Shown here piece by piece: positions 54,413-64,000 of a stretch of 64,000 nucleotides of DNA. The stretch spans positions 62,001 through 126,000 of the forward strand of contig JAPOVT010000003.1 in the NCBI GenBank assembly GCA_026708015.1, in the 5' to 3' direction. The position numbers and the translations under genes are program-made. The stretch's first letter is position 1. Every line of letters begins with the position of its first letter. The stretch is from a bacterium. Its GTDB lineage: Bacteria; Actinomycetota; Acidimicrobiia; Acidimicrobiales; Bin134. The notes beneath the pieces were generated by a model. The model ran no database searches, was not told the origin of the DNA, and saw nothing but the letters and a program-made list of their open reading frames with translations.

Positions 54413-56881
54413 TTACTCGTCGTCTTCTACCGTCGATAGAACCGGCGCGATCGCGGCCATCGTCTGATCGTCTGACAAGGTCATTATCCGCACTCCGGCG
54501 GCGTGAGCTCCCTGCACCGAGACCGACGACACGGGCATTCGGATGGTTACCCCGTTAGACGCCACCGCGAACACCTCATCATCAGGAGCGACCACCCGGG
54601 CTGCCACCACAGTTCCTCGCTGATCGGGCAATTTCATGGCAATCACCCCTTGGCCTCCTCGATGCTTGGACCGGAACTGGTCGAGAAGGACCCGTTTGCC
54701 AAAGCCCTGTTCGGTGGCCAGCAACATTTCCTCCTCGGGCTGCACCGCGGTGGCGGCTACCACTATGTCCTTCCCCCGCAGCCTCATCCCACGCACGCCG
54801 GCTGCGGTTCGTCCCATTGATCGAACTTCCGATTCTGAGAACCTCATGAGCCGACCCGAAGCGCTCACCAGGCAGATGTCATCCGATCCGCTGGTGGGCA
54901 GCACCCGCACCAGCTCGTCGTCCTCTCTCAAGTTGATGGCGATCAGCCCTTTGGTACGGGTCTTGTCATATTCCAAGAACCGGGTGCGCTTCACAACGCC
55001 CCGGCGGGTCACGAACAGCAGGTACCGCATCGTCTCGTAGTCCCGGGTGTCGATCACCGCGGAGATGGTCTCGTCGGGAGGCAAATGCAACAAGTTCACG
55101 ATGGCCATGCCCCGGGCGGTTCGGCTGGTTCGGGGAACCTCGTGGACTTTGATGCGATACACCCGACCCATGTTGGTGAAGAACATCAGGTAGGCGTGCG
55201 CGGTGGTATGGATGAGCGAGGCGATGTAGTCGCCGTCCTTCAGGTTGGCGCCAATGACACCTTTGCCGCCTCTCCCCTGAGTTTTGAACTCGTCAGGAGC
55301 CACCGTCTTTACGTACCCGGCTGCGCTCAAGCTGAACATCAAATCCTCATCGTCGATGAGGGCCTCGATGTCGATCTCGCCATCGTCGGCCGTTATCAGC
55401 GTGCGCCGGTCGGTGGCGTAAGCCTCCCGCACCTCCAACAGTTCCTCTCGGATTACGGCTCGCAGCTTGGCGTCGTCGGCAAGAATAGCCTCCAACTCCA
55501 CAATGAGCGCCCGCTTCTCGCCAAGCTCGTCGTTCAGTTCCTGGCGGCCGAGCTGGGTGAGCCGGCCTAGGGGAAGGTCCAGAATGTGATTGGCCTGAAT
55601 CTCGCTGAATTCGAACTGCTCGCCCATCAGCGTGGCCCGGGCGACAGCCCGGTTCTCCGACGCCCGTATGGCGGCAATGATCTCGTCGATCATGTCCACC
55701 GCCCGCACAAGGCCCTCAAGGATGTGCTCTCGTCGCCGAGCCTCGTCCAAGCGGAACTGAGTCCGACGGCTCACCACTTCCTGCTGGTGGCGGGCGTACG
55801 CGGCCAGGCAGTCACGCAGGGTCATCGTCCGGGGCACTCCGTCGGCCAGCGCCACCATGTTCACCGCGAAGGTGGTTTGCAGCGGGGAGTGCTTGTAGAG
55901 GTTGTTGAGCACCACCAGCGCCGAAGCGTCCTTCTTCAACTCGAATACCAGCCTGGTCTGGCCCTTGGCCGACTCGTTGTGGATCTGGCGGATGCCGTCG
56001 ACCACCTGGCGATTCACCAAGTCGGCCACCTTCTTCTCAATGATCTCGGCACTGGTCTGATAGGGAATCTCGGTTACCACGATCCTGGTCTTGGAGTCGC
56101 CCTCCACGATCTCCGCTGAGGCCCGCACCTTTATGGCCCCCTGACCGGTGGTATAGGCATCCCGGATACCCTGGAGGCCCATGATGCAGCCTCGGGTGGG
56201 AAAGTCCGGGCCCTTGACAAATTCCATCAGACTCTCGTCGGTGGCCTCGGGGTTTTCCAGCAGGTGGTTGACCGCGTCGATCACCTCGCCCAGGTTGTGA
56301 GGCGGGATATTGGTAGCCATGCCCACCGCAATGCCCTGGCTGCCGTTCACCAGCAGGTTGGGGAACCGCGATGGCAGCACCTCCGGCTCCTGCTCGGTGG
56401 AGTCGAAATTGTCGGTGAAGTCGACGGTCTGCTCGTCGATTCCGTCCAACAGCCTCATGGCCAGTTCGTCAAGGCGGCACTCGGTGTATCTCATGGCCGC
56501 GGGCGGATCATTGGGTGACCCGAAGTTGCCGTGGGGGTCGATCAACGGGTGACGCAAGGAGAATCCCTGGCCCAGGCGCACCAGGGCGTCGTAGATCGCC
56601 TGGTCGCCGTGGGGGTGGTATTTGCCCATTACATCGCCCACCACCCGGGCGCACTTCACGTAGGGCCGGTTGGGCCGGGTCCCCTGGTCGTACATCCCCC
56701 ACAGGATGCGGCGGTGGACTGGCTTGAGGCCGTCTCGCACATCGGGAAGAGCCCGTGCGGTGATGACCGACATGGCGTAGTCCAAGAACGACTGTTCCAT
56801 CTCGGTCTGGATGTCGATGTCCTGAATTGCGCCGCTTCGCGCTTCCTCGGGCTCGGGCAAGATGTCAGGCTCGTCGGACAC
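54413..56881 (-). CDS. gyrA: DNA gyrase subunit A
   Basis: An 822-residue gyrase A subunit. The winged-helix/tower region includes GLKPVHRRILWGMYDQGTRP and the catalytic Tyr132 in AAMRYTE. The C-terminal part has the pinwheel repeats (VARVVAPDD, GRLMRFSESEVRSMGR). In the quinolone-determining stretch GKYHPHGDQAIYD, Gln94 stands where E. coli has Ser83, while Asp98 (E. coli Asp87) is kept. GTG start at 56881. gyrB is upstream in the same direction. Confidence 0.96.
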   Translation of the reverse strand: MSDEPDILPEPEEARSGAIQDIDIQTEMEQSFLDYAMSVITARALPDVRDGLKPVHRRILWGMYDQGTRPNRPYVKCARVVGDVMGKYHPHGDQAIYDALVRLGQGFSLRHPLIDPHGNFGSPNDPPAAMRYTECRLDELAMRLLDGIDEQTVDFTDNFDSTEQEPEVLPSRFPNLLVNGSQGIAVGMATNIPPHNLGEVIDAVNHLLENPEATDESLMEFVKGPDFPTRGCIMGLQGIRDAYTTGQGAIKVRASAEIVEGDSKTRIVVTEIPYQTSAEIIEKKVADLVNRQVVDGIRQIHNESAKGQTRLVFELKKDASALVVLNNLYKHSPLQTTFAVNMVALADGVPRTMTLRDCLAAYARHQQEVVSRRTQFRLDEARRREHILEGLVRAVDMIDEIIAAIRASENRAVARATLMGEQFEFSEIQANHILDLPLGRLTQLGRQELNDELGEKRALIVELEAILADDAKLRAVIREELLEVREAYATDRRTLITADDGEIDIEALIDDEDLMFSLSAAGYVKTVAPDEFKTQGRGGKGVIGANLKDGDYIASLIHTTAHAYLMFFTNMGRVYRIKVHEVPRTSRTARGMAIVNLLHLPPDETISAVIDTRDYETMRYLLFVTRRGVVKRTRFLEYDKTRTKGLIAINLREDDELVRVLPTSGSDDICLVSASGRLMRFSESEVRSMGRTAAGVRGMRLRGKDIVVAATAVQPEEEMLLATEQGFGKRVLLDQFRSKHRGGQGVIAMKLPDQRGTVVAARVVAPDDEVFAVASNGVTIRMPVSSVSVQGAHAAGVRIMTLSDDQTMAAIAPVLSTVEDDE

Positions 56882-56896
56882 GGGATCCCTTGGTGT

Positions 56897-58969
<2,073 letters not shown>

Positions 58970-59059
58970 TCAAATGCGCTGCTTCCGATGGTGAAATTCT
59001 ACCAGTTTTTCGGGCCCAATTGACTCACCGGAGAGCCGTTTACCGGCCTCCGGCGGCCG

Positions 59060-59380
59060 TCATCGGGGGCGGACTCTTACCGTCAGGGAAGTGACAGCCT
59101 CTTCCTCGGCCGCGGCGTTGATCCGGCTGATGAGCTCAGCGCTGAAAAACTTCATCTCGGTGGCCCAAGCGGGGTCGTCCACCGCCACTACCAATTCGCC
59201 GCCAACCAGTCGCACTGGCGAAGAATGGGCAGCCATAACCGAGCCAACCAGCCCTTCCCAAGAGTCGAAAACCATGCTCAAGACCTGGGCCCGCGGGGCC
59301 TTCAACCCCGATGCCAGCCGGTCGAGAGCTTCTTTCAGCCGCCTTGGTCCCGATGACTTGCTCAGTGGTTCCCACCCCAT
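59060..59380 (-). CDS. DUF721 (DciA-like) protein
   Basis: A 106-residue protein. The N-terminal helix pattern PRRLKEALDRLASGL and the block VFDSWEGLVG, then LVVAVDDPAWATEMKFFSAE and LTVRVRP, match the small DUF721 proteins between recF and gyrB in actinobacteria. DciA-like members load the replicative helicase DnaB where DnaC is absent. The location in the recF-gyrB gap supports the call. Confidence 0.9.
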   Translation of the reverse strand: MGWEPLSKSSGPRRLKEALDRLASGLKAPRAQVLSMVFDSWEGLVGSVMAAHSSPVRLVGGELVVAVDDPAWATEMKFFSAELISRINAAAEEEAVTSLTVRVRPR

Positions 59381-59421
59381 AGTCCTAGTTTGCCTCCACC
59401 GGGCGGCTCGATAACCGAGAC

Positions 59422-60507
59422 TTACTCTTCGCGCTCAACTCGACCGGCTGTCACCCGAAATCGGGCGGTGTAGTCGATGTCCCCGGGCAGCGCGCCCGCC
59501 GTTGTCAGAAGGGTCTGCTCGGATTGCAACGCACCCAGCACGCCGCGTGACCGCTGAGGATCCAGCTCGGAGAACACGTCGTCCAGCAGCAGCAACGGAG
59601 ACTGGCCGGTAGCCCTCTCCAGCTCCCGGTGTACAGCTAGGCGCAACGCCAAGGCCAGGGTTCGCTGCTCACCCTGAGAGGCGTGGGTGCGGGCCGGTCT
59701 TCCATCCAAAACCACAGACATATCGTCGCGATGGGGGCCCACTGTCGTCGCCCCCCGACGCAGGTCCTCACTGCGGACTTGGTTCAGCGTCTCCTTCAGC
59801 TCGCCCGCCAGCCATGTTGACTCGTATACCAGACCCACCGGGGTTGCCCGGCCGGCGATCTCACCGTAGGCCGATTCCACCCCGACGCTGAGCTCTGCCA
59901 CCAGGCTCCTTCGGGCCGCAGCCAAGCGCTCCCCCACTTCGGCAAGCTTCTCGTCCCAAACATCCAACGTCACGGCTGTGTCAGAGCTGAGACGTCCGCC
60001 GGTTTGTCGAAGCAGAGCATTCCGTTGGCGCAGGATGCCCTCGGTGTCCGACCTCGCGGCGTCGAGCCGGGGGTCAATCTGGCCCAGCGCGCTGTCGAGG
60101 AAGCGACGCCGCTCTCCGGGTGCTCCCTTGAGCAGGACTAGGTCGTCTGGCATGAAGATCGAAATTGGGGCCAGGCCCAGCAAATCTCGCCGGCGAACTC
60201 TCTGACGGTTCACTTGGAACTGTGAGCGCCCCGTTGACCTCAACGCGGCTTCAAAGAGAATTTCCCTTTGATCCACCATCATCTCGCCCCTTGCCACCGC
60301 ACCGGAGGCCTCGGCACCGGTGCGGATCAGCGCTTCAGTGGGGGTGACGCGAAACGACGTCATCGTAGCGAGATAGAAGATCGCTTCCAGCAGGTTGGTC
60401 TTGCCCTCTCCATTGGACCCTACAATCAGGTTTGTGCCTGCGGGAAACTCCAATTCGAGCTGCGAATAATTGCGAAAATCCGCTAGCCAGAGGCGCTGGA
60501 GCCGCAC
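59422..60507 (-). CDS. recF: DNA replication and repair protein RecF
   Basis: A 361-residue SMC-like ATPase that loads RecA at gaps with RecO and RecR. Walker A is GSNGEGKTNLLEA, the signature region is RTHASQGEQRTLALALRLA, and Walker B is LLLLDDVFSELD. GTG start at 60507, seven bases after dnaN's stop. RecR is encoded at 15 kb. Typical actinobacterial gene order. Confidence 0.96.
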   Translation of the reverse strand: MRLQRLWLADFRNYSQLELEFPAGTNLIVGSNGEGKTNLLEAIFYLATMTSFRVTPTEALIRTGAEASGAVARGEMMVDQREILFEAALRSTGRSQFQVNRQRVRRRDLLGLAPISIFMPDDLVLLKGAPGERRRFLDSALGQIDPRLDAARSDTEGILRQRNALLRQTGGRLSSDTAVTLDVWDEKLAEVGERLAAARRSLVAELSVGVESAYGEIAGRATPVGLVYESTWLAGELKETLNQVRSEDLRRGATTVGPHRDDMSVVLDGRPARTHASQGEQRTLALALRLAVHRELERATGQSPLLLLDDVFSELDPQRSRGVLGALQSEQTLLTTAGALPGDIDYTARFRVTAGRVEREE

Positions 60508-60514
60508 ACCCTGC

Positions 60515-61609
60515 TCAGTTGATGCGCACGGGCATCAACAAGTACAGGAACTCTTCGGAATCCGGTGTTCGGATTACCGCCGGCTTCAACGCGTCAACCG
60601 TGTTCAGCACGATCTCCTCGCCAGGTGCGGCCTCTGCGCCGTCGAGCAAATACTCGGGATTGAAGGCCACCGTTAGATCTTCGCCTTCAAACGCCGCGTC
60701 CAACTGTTCTCTGGCTTCACCCACGTCTTGCGTCGTAGCCGACAGATCGAGCCCAGTACTTGACATGTCCAATCGAATCGGCGTCGAGTCCTGAGCCATG
60801 AGGCGAACCCTCTTCACCGCGCTAATGAAGGCTTCGGTGCTCACGGTGAGCCGGTTCGGCTGATGGCTTGGGATCAATCCCTGATAGCTGGGAAACTCCC
60901 CTTCAATCAGCCGGGTGGTAACCGTTACCGCCCCCAGTGTGAACGACGCCTCCCGCTCACTGAAGCGGACGCTCACTTGATCGACGTCCCCCAACAGTCG
61001 AATCACCTCATGCAGCGCCCTGGAGGGGACCAACACACTCTGGTCGGATTCGAGCACTTCCAAGCCAGGCAAATCACATAGCGCCAAGCGGTAGGAATCC
61101 GTGGTGACCAGGCGAAGGCCCTCTTGCTCAGCCGACAACAGCACCCCCGTCAACACCGGCCGGGACTCATCTGCCGATGCCGCCTTCACCACCTGGCGCA
61201 GCGCGGTCAGCAAAGCCTCCGCCTCCAACACCACAGGATCTCCCTCCAGGGAGGCAATCTGGGGGAAGTCCTCCACTCCCATGGTTTGCAGGGAGAATTT
61301 GGAGCGGGCGGAATCGATATGGATGCCTTTCTCGTCAACTTCCACACTCACCGCACCGGGGTCAAGAGACCGGACTACATCGCCAGCCAGTCGAGCAGTC
61401 ACCACAGCGTCGCCGTCGCCGCCTCCCGCGACTGTTAGTTGCACCGTGATCGTCAACTCCCGATCGGTCGCCGTCAAAGTCAACTCGTCGCCGACCAGCG
61501 ACATGTATACCCCGGACAGCACCAACTGGAATCCCCCGCGAGTACCTGCTGCTCTACCGGTTGACGACAAAGCCTCGAGGAGGGCGTCTCGCTCGCATCG
61601 GAATTTCAC
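60515..61609 (-). CDS. dnaN: DNA polymerase III beta subunit (sliding clamp)
   Basis: A 364-residue processivity clamp of three similar domains. KFRCERDALLEALSSTGRAA and GVYMSLVGDELTLTATDREL open domain 1; LTGVLLSAEQEGLRLVTTDS, then YRLAL, is in domain 2; and FLYLLMPVRIN ends domain 3. Full-length with no gaps. It is the second gene after dnaA, 242 bp downstream, followed by recF. GTG start. Confidence 0.97.
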   Translation of the reverse strand: MKFRCERDALLEALSSTGRAAGTRGGFQLVLSGVYMSLVGDELTLTATDRELTITVQLTVAGGGDGDAVVTARLAGDVVRSLDPGAVSVEVDEKGIHIDSARSKFSLQTMGVEDFPQIASLEGDPVVLEAEALLTALRQVVKAASADESRPVLTGVLLSAEQEGLRLVTTDSYRLALCDLPGLEVLESDQSVLVPSRALHEVIRLLGDVDQVSVRFSEREASFTLGAVTVTTRLIEGEFPSYQGLIPSHQPNRLTVSTEAFISAVKRVRLMAQDSTPIRLDMSSTGLDLSATTQDVGEAREQLDAAFEGEDLTVAFNPEYLLDGAEAAPGEEIVLNTVDALKPAVIRTPDSEEFLYLLMPVRIN

Positions 61610-61851
61610 AGGGTTCTCGCTTTCTTACCTGTAGTAGTTAATTAAATTACTGCTGTTAGCAGTAGGCCGGTGGAAATGTGGAAACATGGTAGTTCCCCTG
61701 GTCAGTCCATAGTTATATGCACCGACGCTTTCCCCAGGCAAGTGGATTGTACGCGAGGTTCGCCGGTTTGCTGTGGATGGAGTCCCACCCGTCCCCAGCA
61801 AATCGGGATCCATCCCCACGTAGATCCCCTACCGATCCCCAGGACGGCGGC
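61610..61851. other. dnaA-dnaN spacer, probable part of the replication origin (oriC)
   Basis: 242 bp with an AT-rich palindromic stretch (GTAGTTAATTAAATTACTGC, 61631-61650) and several degenerate DnaA-box-like words: TGTGGAAAC at 61677 and TGTGGATGG at 61772, plus five TCCCCA-type repeats between 61729 and 61840. In many actinobacteria oriC is here. The promoter of dnaN must also be present but is not resolved. Confidence 0.6.
61649..61663. repeat. Perfect hairpin in the dnaA-dnaN spacer
   Basis: ACTGCT-GTT-AGCAGT, 6-bp stem and 3-base loop, beside the AT-rich segment. It could be a terminator for dnaA (no T-run) or an origin structure. Confidence 0.5.
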
Positions 61852-63231
61852 TTACGCATTCTTGATTCTCTGAATCAGCTCGGTGATTTGATTGAAAGTC
61901 TCGGGCTGCTCGGCCATTTGCTTCGTGATCTTCTGCACTGCGTGAATCGCCGTGGTGTGATCGCGCCCTCCGAAGGCCCGCGCGATATCCGGATAGCTCA
62001 GTTCTGTCAGCTCCCGAAAGACGTACATGGATACTTGGCGGGCCTTCACCAGAGGTCGCTGCCGCCGCGGCCCCACTATGTCCTCAACGTGAAAGCCGAA
62101 GAGATCGGCAGTGGCATTCAAGATGACATCGGCAGTGACCGGCTGCGGCTCTCGACGAGCGGTTATGTCTCGGAGGACGTACTTGGCCAGTTCAAGATCC
62201 AAATACCTATCGTTGAAGCTGGCGTATGCGGTAACTCGAGTTAGAGCTCCCTCTAGTTCTCTGATGTTGTCCTTGATATTGCTTGCGATAAACGTGAGCA
62301 CTTCATCATCAAGTACGAAATTCGATTGTTCAGCCTTTTTTCGCAAGATTGCCAGCCGGGTCTCAATATCTGGAGGTTGGATGTCAGTCAAGAGTCCCAT
62401 TTTGAAGCGACTGGTCATGCGATCTTCAAGTGTTGGAATAGCGTCTGGTGGGCGGTCACTGGTTAGGACTATTTGCTTGTTTACTTCATGCAGTGAGTTG
62501 AAGGTATGAAAGAATTCCTCCTGTAGACCCTCTTTTCCTTCAAGAAATTGAATGTCGTCAACTAGGAGAACGTCGACCTCCCTATAGATTTTCTTGAAAT
62601 CACTGCGGGTATTCGTTCGAATCGCGTCAACAAACTGATTGAGGAAAGTCTCTGTAGATACGTAGACGATACGCTTAATTGGGTGTCTTTGATCATCAAC
62701 GTAGTGGCTCTTCACATAGTGGCCGATGGCTTGGAGAAGATGGGTTTTGCCGAGGCCAGCATGGCCATGAATGAACAGGGGATTATACGACTTACCAGGG
62801 GTTTCGGCTACGGATAGAGCGGCTGCCAAGGCAAACCGGTTAGAGGGGCCGGTAACGAATTTGTCAAAAACATAGTTGGGATGAAGGGCGTTGTTGGTTC
62901 GACTGACTTGCTTGGGGCTATCGACTTCGGGGAGCGCTACCGGTGGAGTGGAGACGGCAACATGCAGATCTTCACTGGTCGTGTCCTGTTCAGTGGAGAT
63001 CTTTAGAGTTATATGTGTGGCGTTTGAACTGGCAAGAGCGTTTCTCAAAACCTCGAAATATTCGCCTTCAAGGCGGTCTTTAATGATTGTATTCGGGACG
63101 GTTAGTTCCAGAACATCTTCTTCGAGGGACGTTGGTTTTGCTGGATTAAACGTCGACTGCCAGACGGCGTCGGGGACTTGAGTACGAATGCTGTTGGCGC
63201 ATGAGGACCAGAGAACAGTTGCTGACACCAT
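61852..63231 (-). CDS. dnaA: Chromosomal replication initiator protein DnaA
   Basis: A 459-residue initiator. Domain I begins LWSSCANSIRTQVPDAVWQS; domain II is short; the AAA+ domain III has Walker A HGHAGLGKTHLLQA (Lys162) and Walker B VDVLLVDDIQFLEG. Domain IV ends in the DNA-binding signature GGRDHTTAIHAVQKI. ATG at 63231 is the start (MVSATVLW); the frame stays open for 33 codons upstream. Base composition of the middle of the gene is far lower in GC than its neighbours (about 40% in 62281-62340), while the 3' end is normal. First gene of the dnaA-dnaN-recF operon. Confidence 0.97.
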   Translation of the reverse strand: MVSATVLWSSCANSIRTQVPDAVWQSTFNPAKPTSLEEDVLELTVPNTIIKDRLEGEYFEVLRNALASSNATHITLKISTEQDTTSEDLHVAVSTPPVALPEVDSPKQVSRTNNALHPNYVFDKFVTGPSNRFALAAALSVAETPGKSYNPLFIHGHAGLGKTHLLQAIGHYVKSHYVDDQRHPIKRIVYVSTETFLNQFVDAIRTNTRSDFKKIYREVDVLLVDDIQFLEGKEGLQEEFFHTFNSLHEVNKQIVLTSDRPPDAIPTLEDRMTSRFKMGLLTDIQPPDIETRLAILRKKAEQSNFVLDDEVLTFIASNIKDNIRELEGALTRVTAYASFNDRYLDLELAKYVLRDITARREPQPVTADVILNATADLFGFHVEDIVGPRRQRPLVKARQVSMYVFRELTELSYPDIARAFGGRDHTTAIHAVQKITKQMAEQPETFNQITELIQRIKNA

Positions 63232-63262
63232 TTTGGTGGTAACTCCAAAATAATAATGTGTG

Positions 63263-63271
63263 GTATCCACA
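63263..63271 (+). promoter_or_regulatory. DnaA box (8/9)
   Basis: GTATCCACA differs from the consensus TTATCCACA only at position 1. It lies 32 bp upstream of the dnaA start, suitable for autoregulation by DnaA. Confidence 0.65.
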
Positions 63272-63284
63272 TATGTGCATAAGT

Positions 63285-63293
63285 TGTGGATAA
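63285..63293 (-). promoter_or_regulatory. DnaA box (perfect consensus)
   Basis: TGTGGATAA, the exact inverse complement of TTATCCACA, 13 bp from the previous box and in the opposite orientation. This is the strongest DnaA box in the region. Confidence 0.8.
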
Positions 63294-63588
63294 CCCGCGA
63301 TCTATTTTCTATACCCAACCAAGTTGGCACCGCCTTGACTGGAATTCAGGACTGTAGCACCTCTTCTGCGTTCGTGCACGGGCGAGTCGGGGGATATTCG
63401 CAGGTCAGAGGCTTGTGTTGATGGTGTGGCCATTGTCGTTCAGGTGATAGTTGTGGGACGTGAATCAGCTCCGTGGGCAACTGGTTGTCGTGGTGCTGGA
63501 CCAGGCCGTAGCGTAGAGGGGACGCCGGGAGATGGGAGCCGCTTGTAGGGCGGTCCCGAAGGATGCCACCCCGGCCTTGGAGGAAGTT

Positions 63589-63723
63589 GTGAAGCGCACG
63601 TATCAGCCGAATGTGCTACGCCGGGCTCGGCGTCACGGATTTCGGCATCGAATGACGACAAGAGGCGGGCGGGCGATCATCAATGCTCGTCGCCGCCGCG
63701 GCCGCAAAAGGCTGTCGGCCTGA
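63589..63723 (+). CDS. rpmH: 50S ribosomal protein L34
   Basis: A 44-residue basic protein: [20 protein letters not shown], then [20 protein letters not shown], the full L34 sequence. GTG at 63589 follows AGGAAG by a normal distance. Divergent from dnaA across the origin region. The TGA overlaps the next reading frame. Confidence 0.96.
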   Translation: MKRTYQPNVLRRARRHGFRHRMTTRGGRAIINARRRRGRKRLSA

Positions 63724-64000
63724 TCGAGCGGCTTCGGGGACGTTCGAGGTTCGCTCGGCTGCGTGCCGATGGAGATCGCACGGAAGACGGATTGCTCTGG
63801 GTCCGGCATTTGCCCGACCCCTCTGTTGGCGCGGCCCAGGTGGCGTACGCGGTGCCTCGACAGCTGGGTTCTGCGGTGATTCGGAACAAGATCCGCCGGC
63901 GTTTGCGCGTGGCGGTGAGGGAATTGGATCGGGAGACGCCGAGTGGACTTACTCCTGGCTTCTACCTCATCGGCACTCGACGGGGTATTGGGCAGCCCAA
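63720..64000 (+). CDS. rnpA: Ribonuclease P protein component, 5' part
   Basis: The window ends inside this gene. The translated part reads [20 protein letters not shown], later [20 protein letters not shown] then RLRVAVREL; the RNKIRRRLR segment is the RnpA RNA-binding motif (RNR). The protein assists RNase P RNA in tRNA 5' maturation. The best start is CTG at 63720, overlapping the rpmH TGA (CTGA), with no in-frame ATG, GTG or TTG for the first 23 codons. Translation by coupling from rpmH is likely. Confidence 0.88.
   Translation, partial: MIERLRGRSRFARLRADGDRTEDGLLWVRHLPDPSVGAAQVAYAVPRQLGSAVIRNKIRRRLRVAVRELDRETPSGLTPGFYLIGTRRGIGQP

Larger units (their letters stand above)
63232..63588. 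other. dnaA-rpmH divergent spacer with DnaA boxes; probable origin-proximal control region
   Basis: 357 bp between the divergent dnaA and rpmH starts. The dnaA-proximal 80 bp are AT-rich (AAAATAATAAT) and hold two DnaA boxes. The rest (63300-63588) contains no box or ORF I can support and should hold the rpmH and dnaA promoters. The strand switch of replication genes here marks the origin. Confidence 0.7.

Noticed and set aside
61610..63588. CRISPR array or phage element in the AT-rich origin region
   Set aside because: The repeats here are short DnaA-box-like words without regular spacing or spacers.

Overview
This is a high-GC bacterial chromosome segment that includes the replication-origin region. 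The gene content is that of an actinobacterium: GuaB3 next to guaA, SRP RNA followed by dnaX and recR, an acyl-CoA carboxylase epsilon subunit, crgA beside trpG with pknB and pstP, and a dnaA-dnaN-recF-DUF721-gyrB-gyrA-DUF3566-tRNA-Ile block opposite rpmH-rnpA. Many CoA-ester, SDR and acyl-CoA dehydrogenase genes suggest a heterotroph degrading branched or odd-chain carbon. An Acidimicrobiia-like lineage is my inference; no rRNA is present to test it.

Layout. 1-6.4 kb: tail of a PLP decarboxylase, guaB3-guaA, a KamA-like radical SAM enzyme, a lipocalin-like conserved protein and an SDR. 6.4-12.9 kb: three tRNA-Ser genes, a nitroreductase remnant, a heterodimeric ABC exporter and an AAA/DUF4143 ATPase. 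12.9-22.8 kb: SRP RNA, dnaX, recR, thiolase, a 5'-3' exonuclease, nitronate monooxygenase, a LOG protein, an acyl-CoA carboxylase beta/epsilon pair, a MOSC protein and aat. 22.8-28.2 kb: a tandem-cyclophilin protein, lysC-asd, MazG, an SDR and a SnoaL protein. 28.2-33.4 kb: a transposase/deacylase scar, then a B12-dependent acyl-CoA mutase (two subunits), its MeaB GTPase and an acyl-CoA dehydrogenase. 33.4-42.7 kb: an M23 peptidase, two dehydrogenases, DoxX, crgA, trpG, pknB and pstP. 42.7-47.5 kb: tRNA-Leu, a five-gene leftward operon (larB, larC, MBL hydrolase, two CMD/AhpD-like genes) and pheA. 47.5-53.3 kb: a TetR-controlled catabolic operon, an inositol-phosphatase-family gene and a dehydrogenase-like gene. 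53.4-64 kb: tRNA-Ile, envelope genes, gyrA, gyrB, DUF721, recF, dnaN, dnaA, the origin, rpmH and the start of rnpA.

The most striking observation is at 42883-43386. A carboxymuconolactone-decarboxylase/AhpD-like gene has an in-frame TGA exactly where its CxxC redox motif should carry the second cysteine. Directly downstream is a perfect 7-bp hairpin with loop AGGU, whose G and U lie at +23 and +24 from the UGA, as in the E. coli fdhF SECIS. I read it as a CxxU selenoprotein, encoded at the end of the operon that also makes nickel-pincer cofactor enzymes (LarB, LarC) and an MBL hydrolase.

Other notable signals are: an acyl-CoA mutase whose active-site pair (Phe/Gln) points to isobutyryl-CoA rather than methylmalonyl-CoA; palindromic operators in front of that operon and of the TetR operon; a paired DnaA-box motif 23 kb from the origin; four convergent gene pairs sharing overlapping stop codons; and gene remnants at 6.6 and 28.3 kb.
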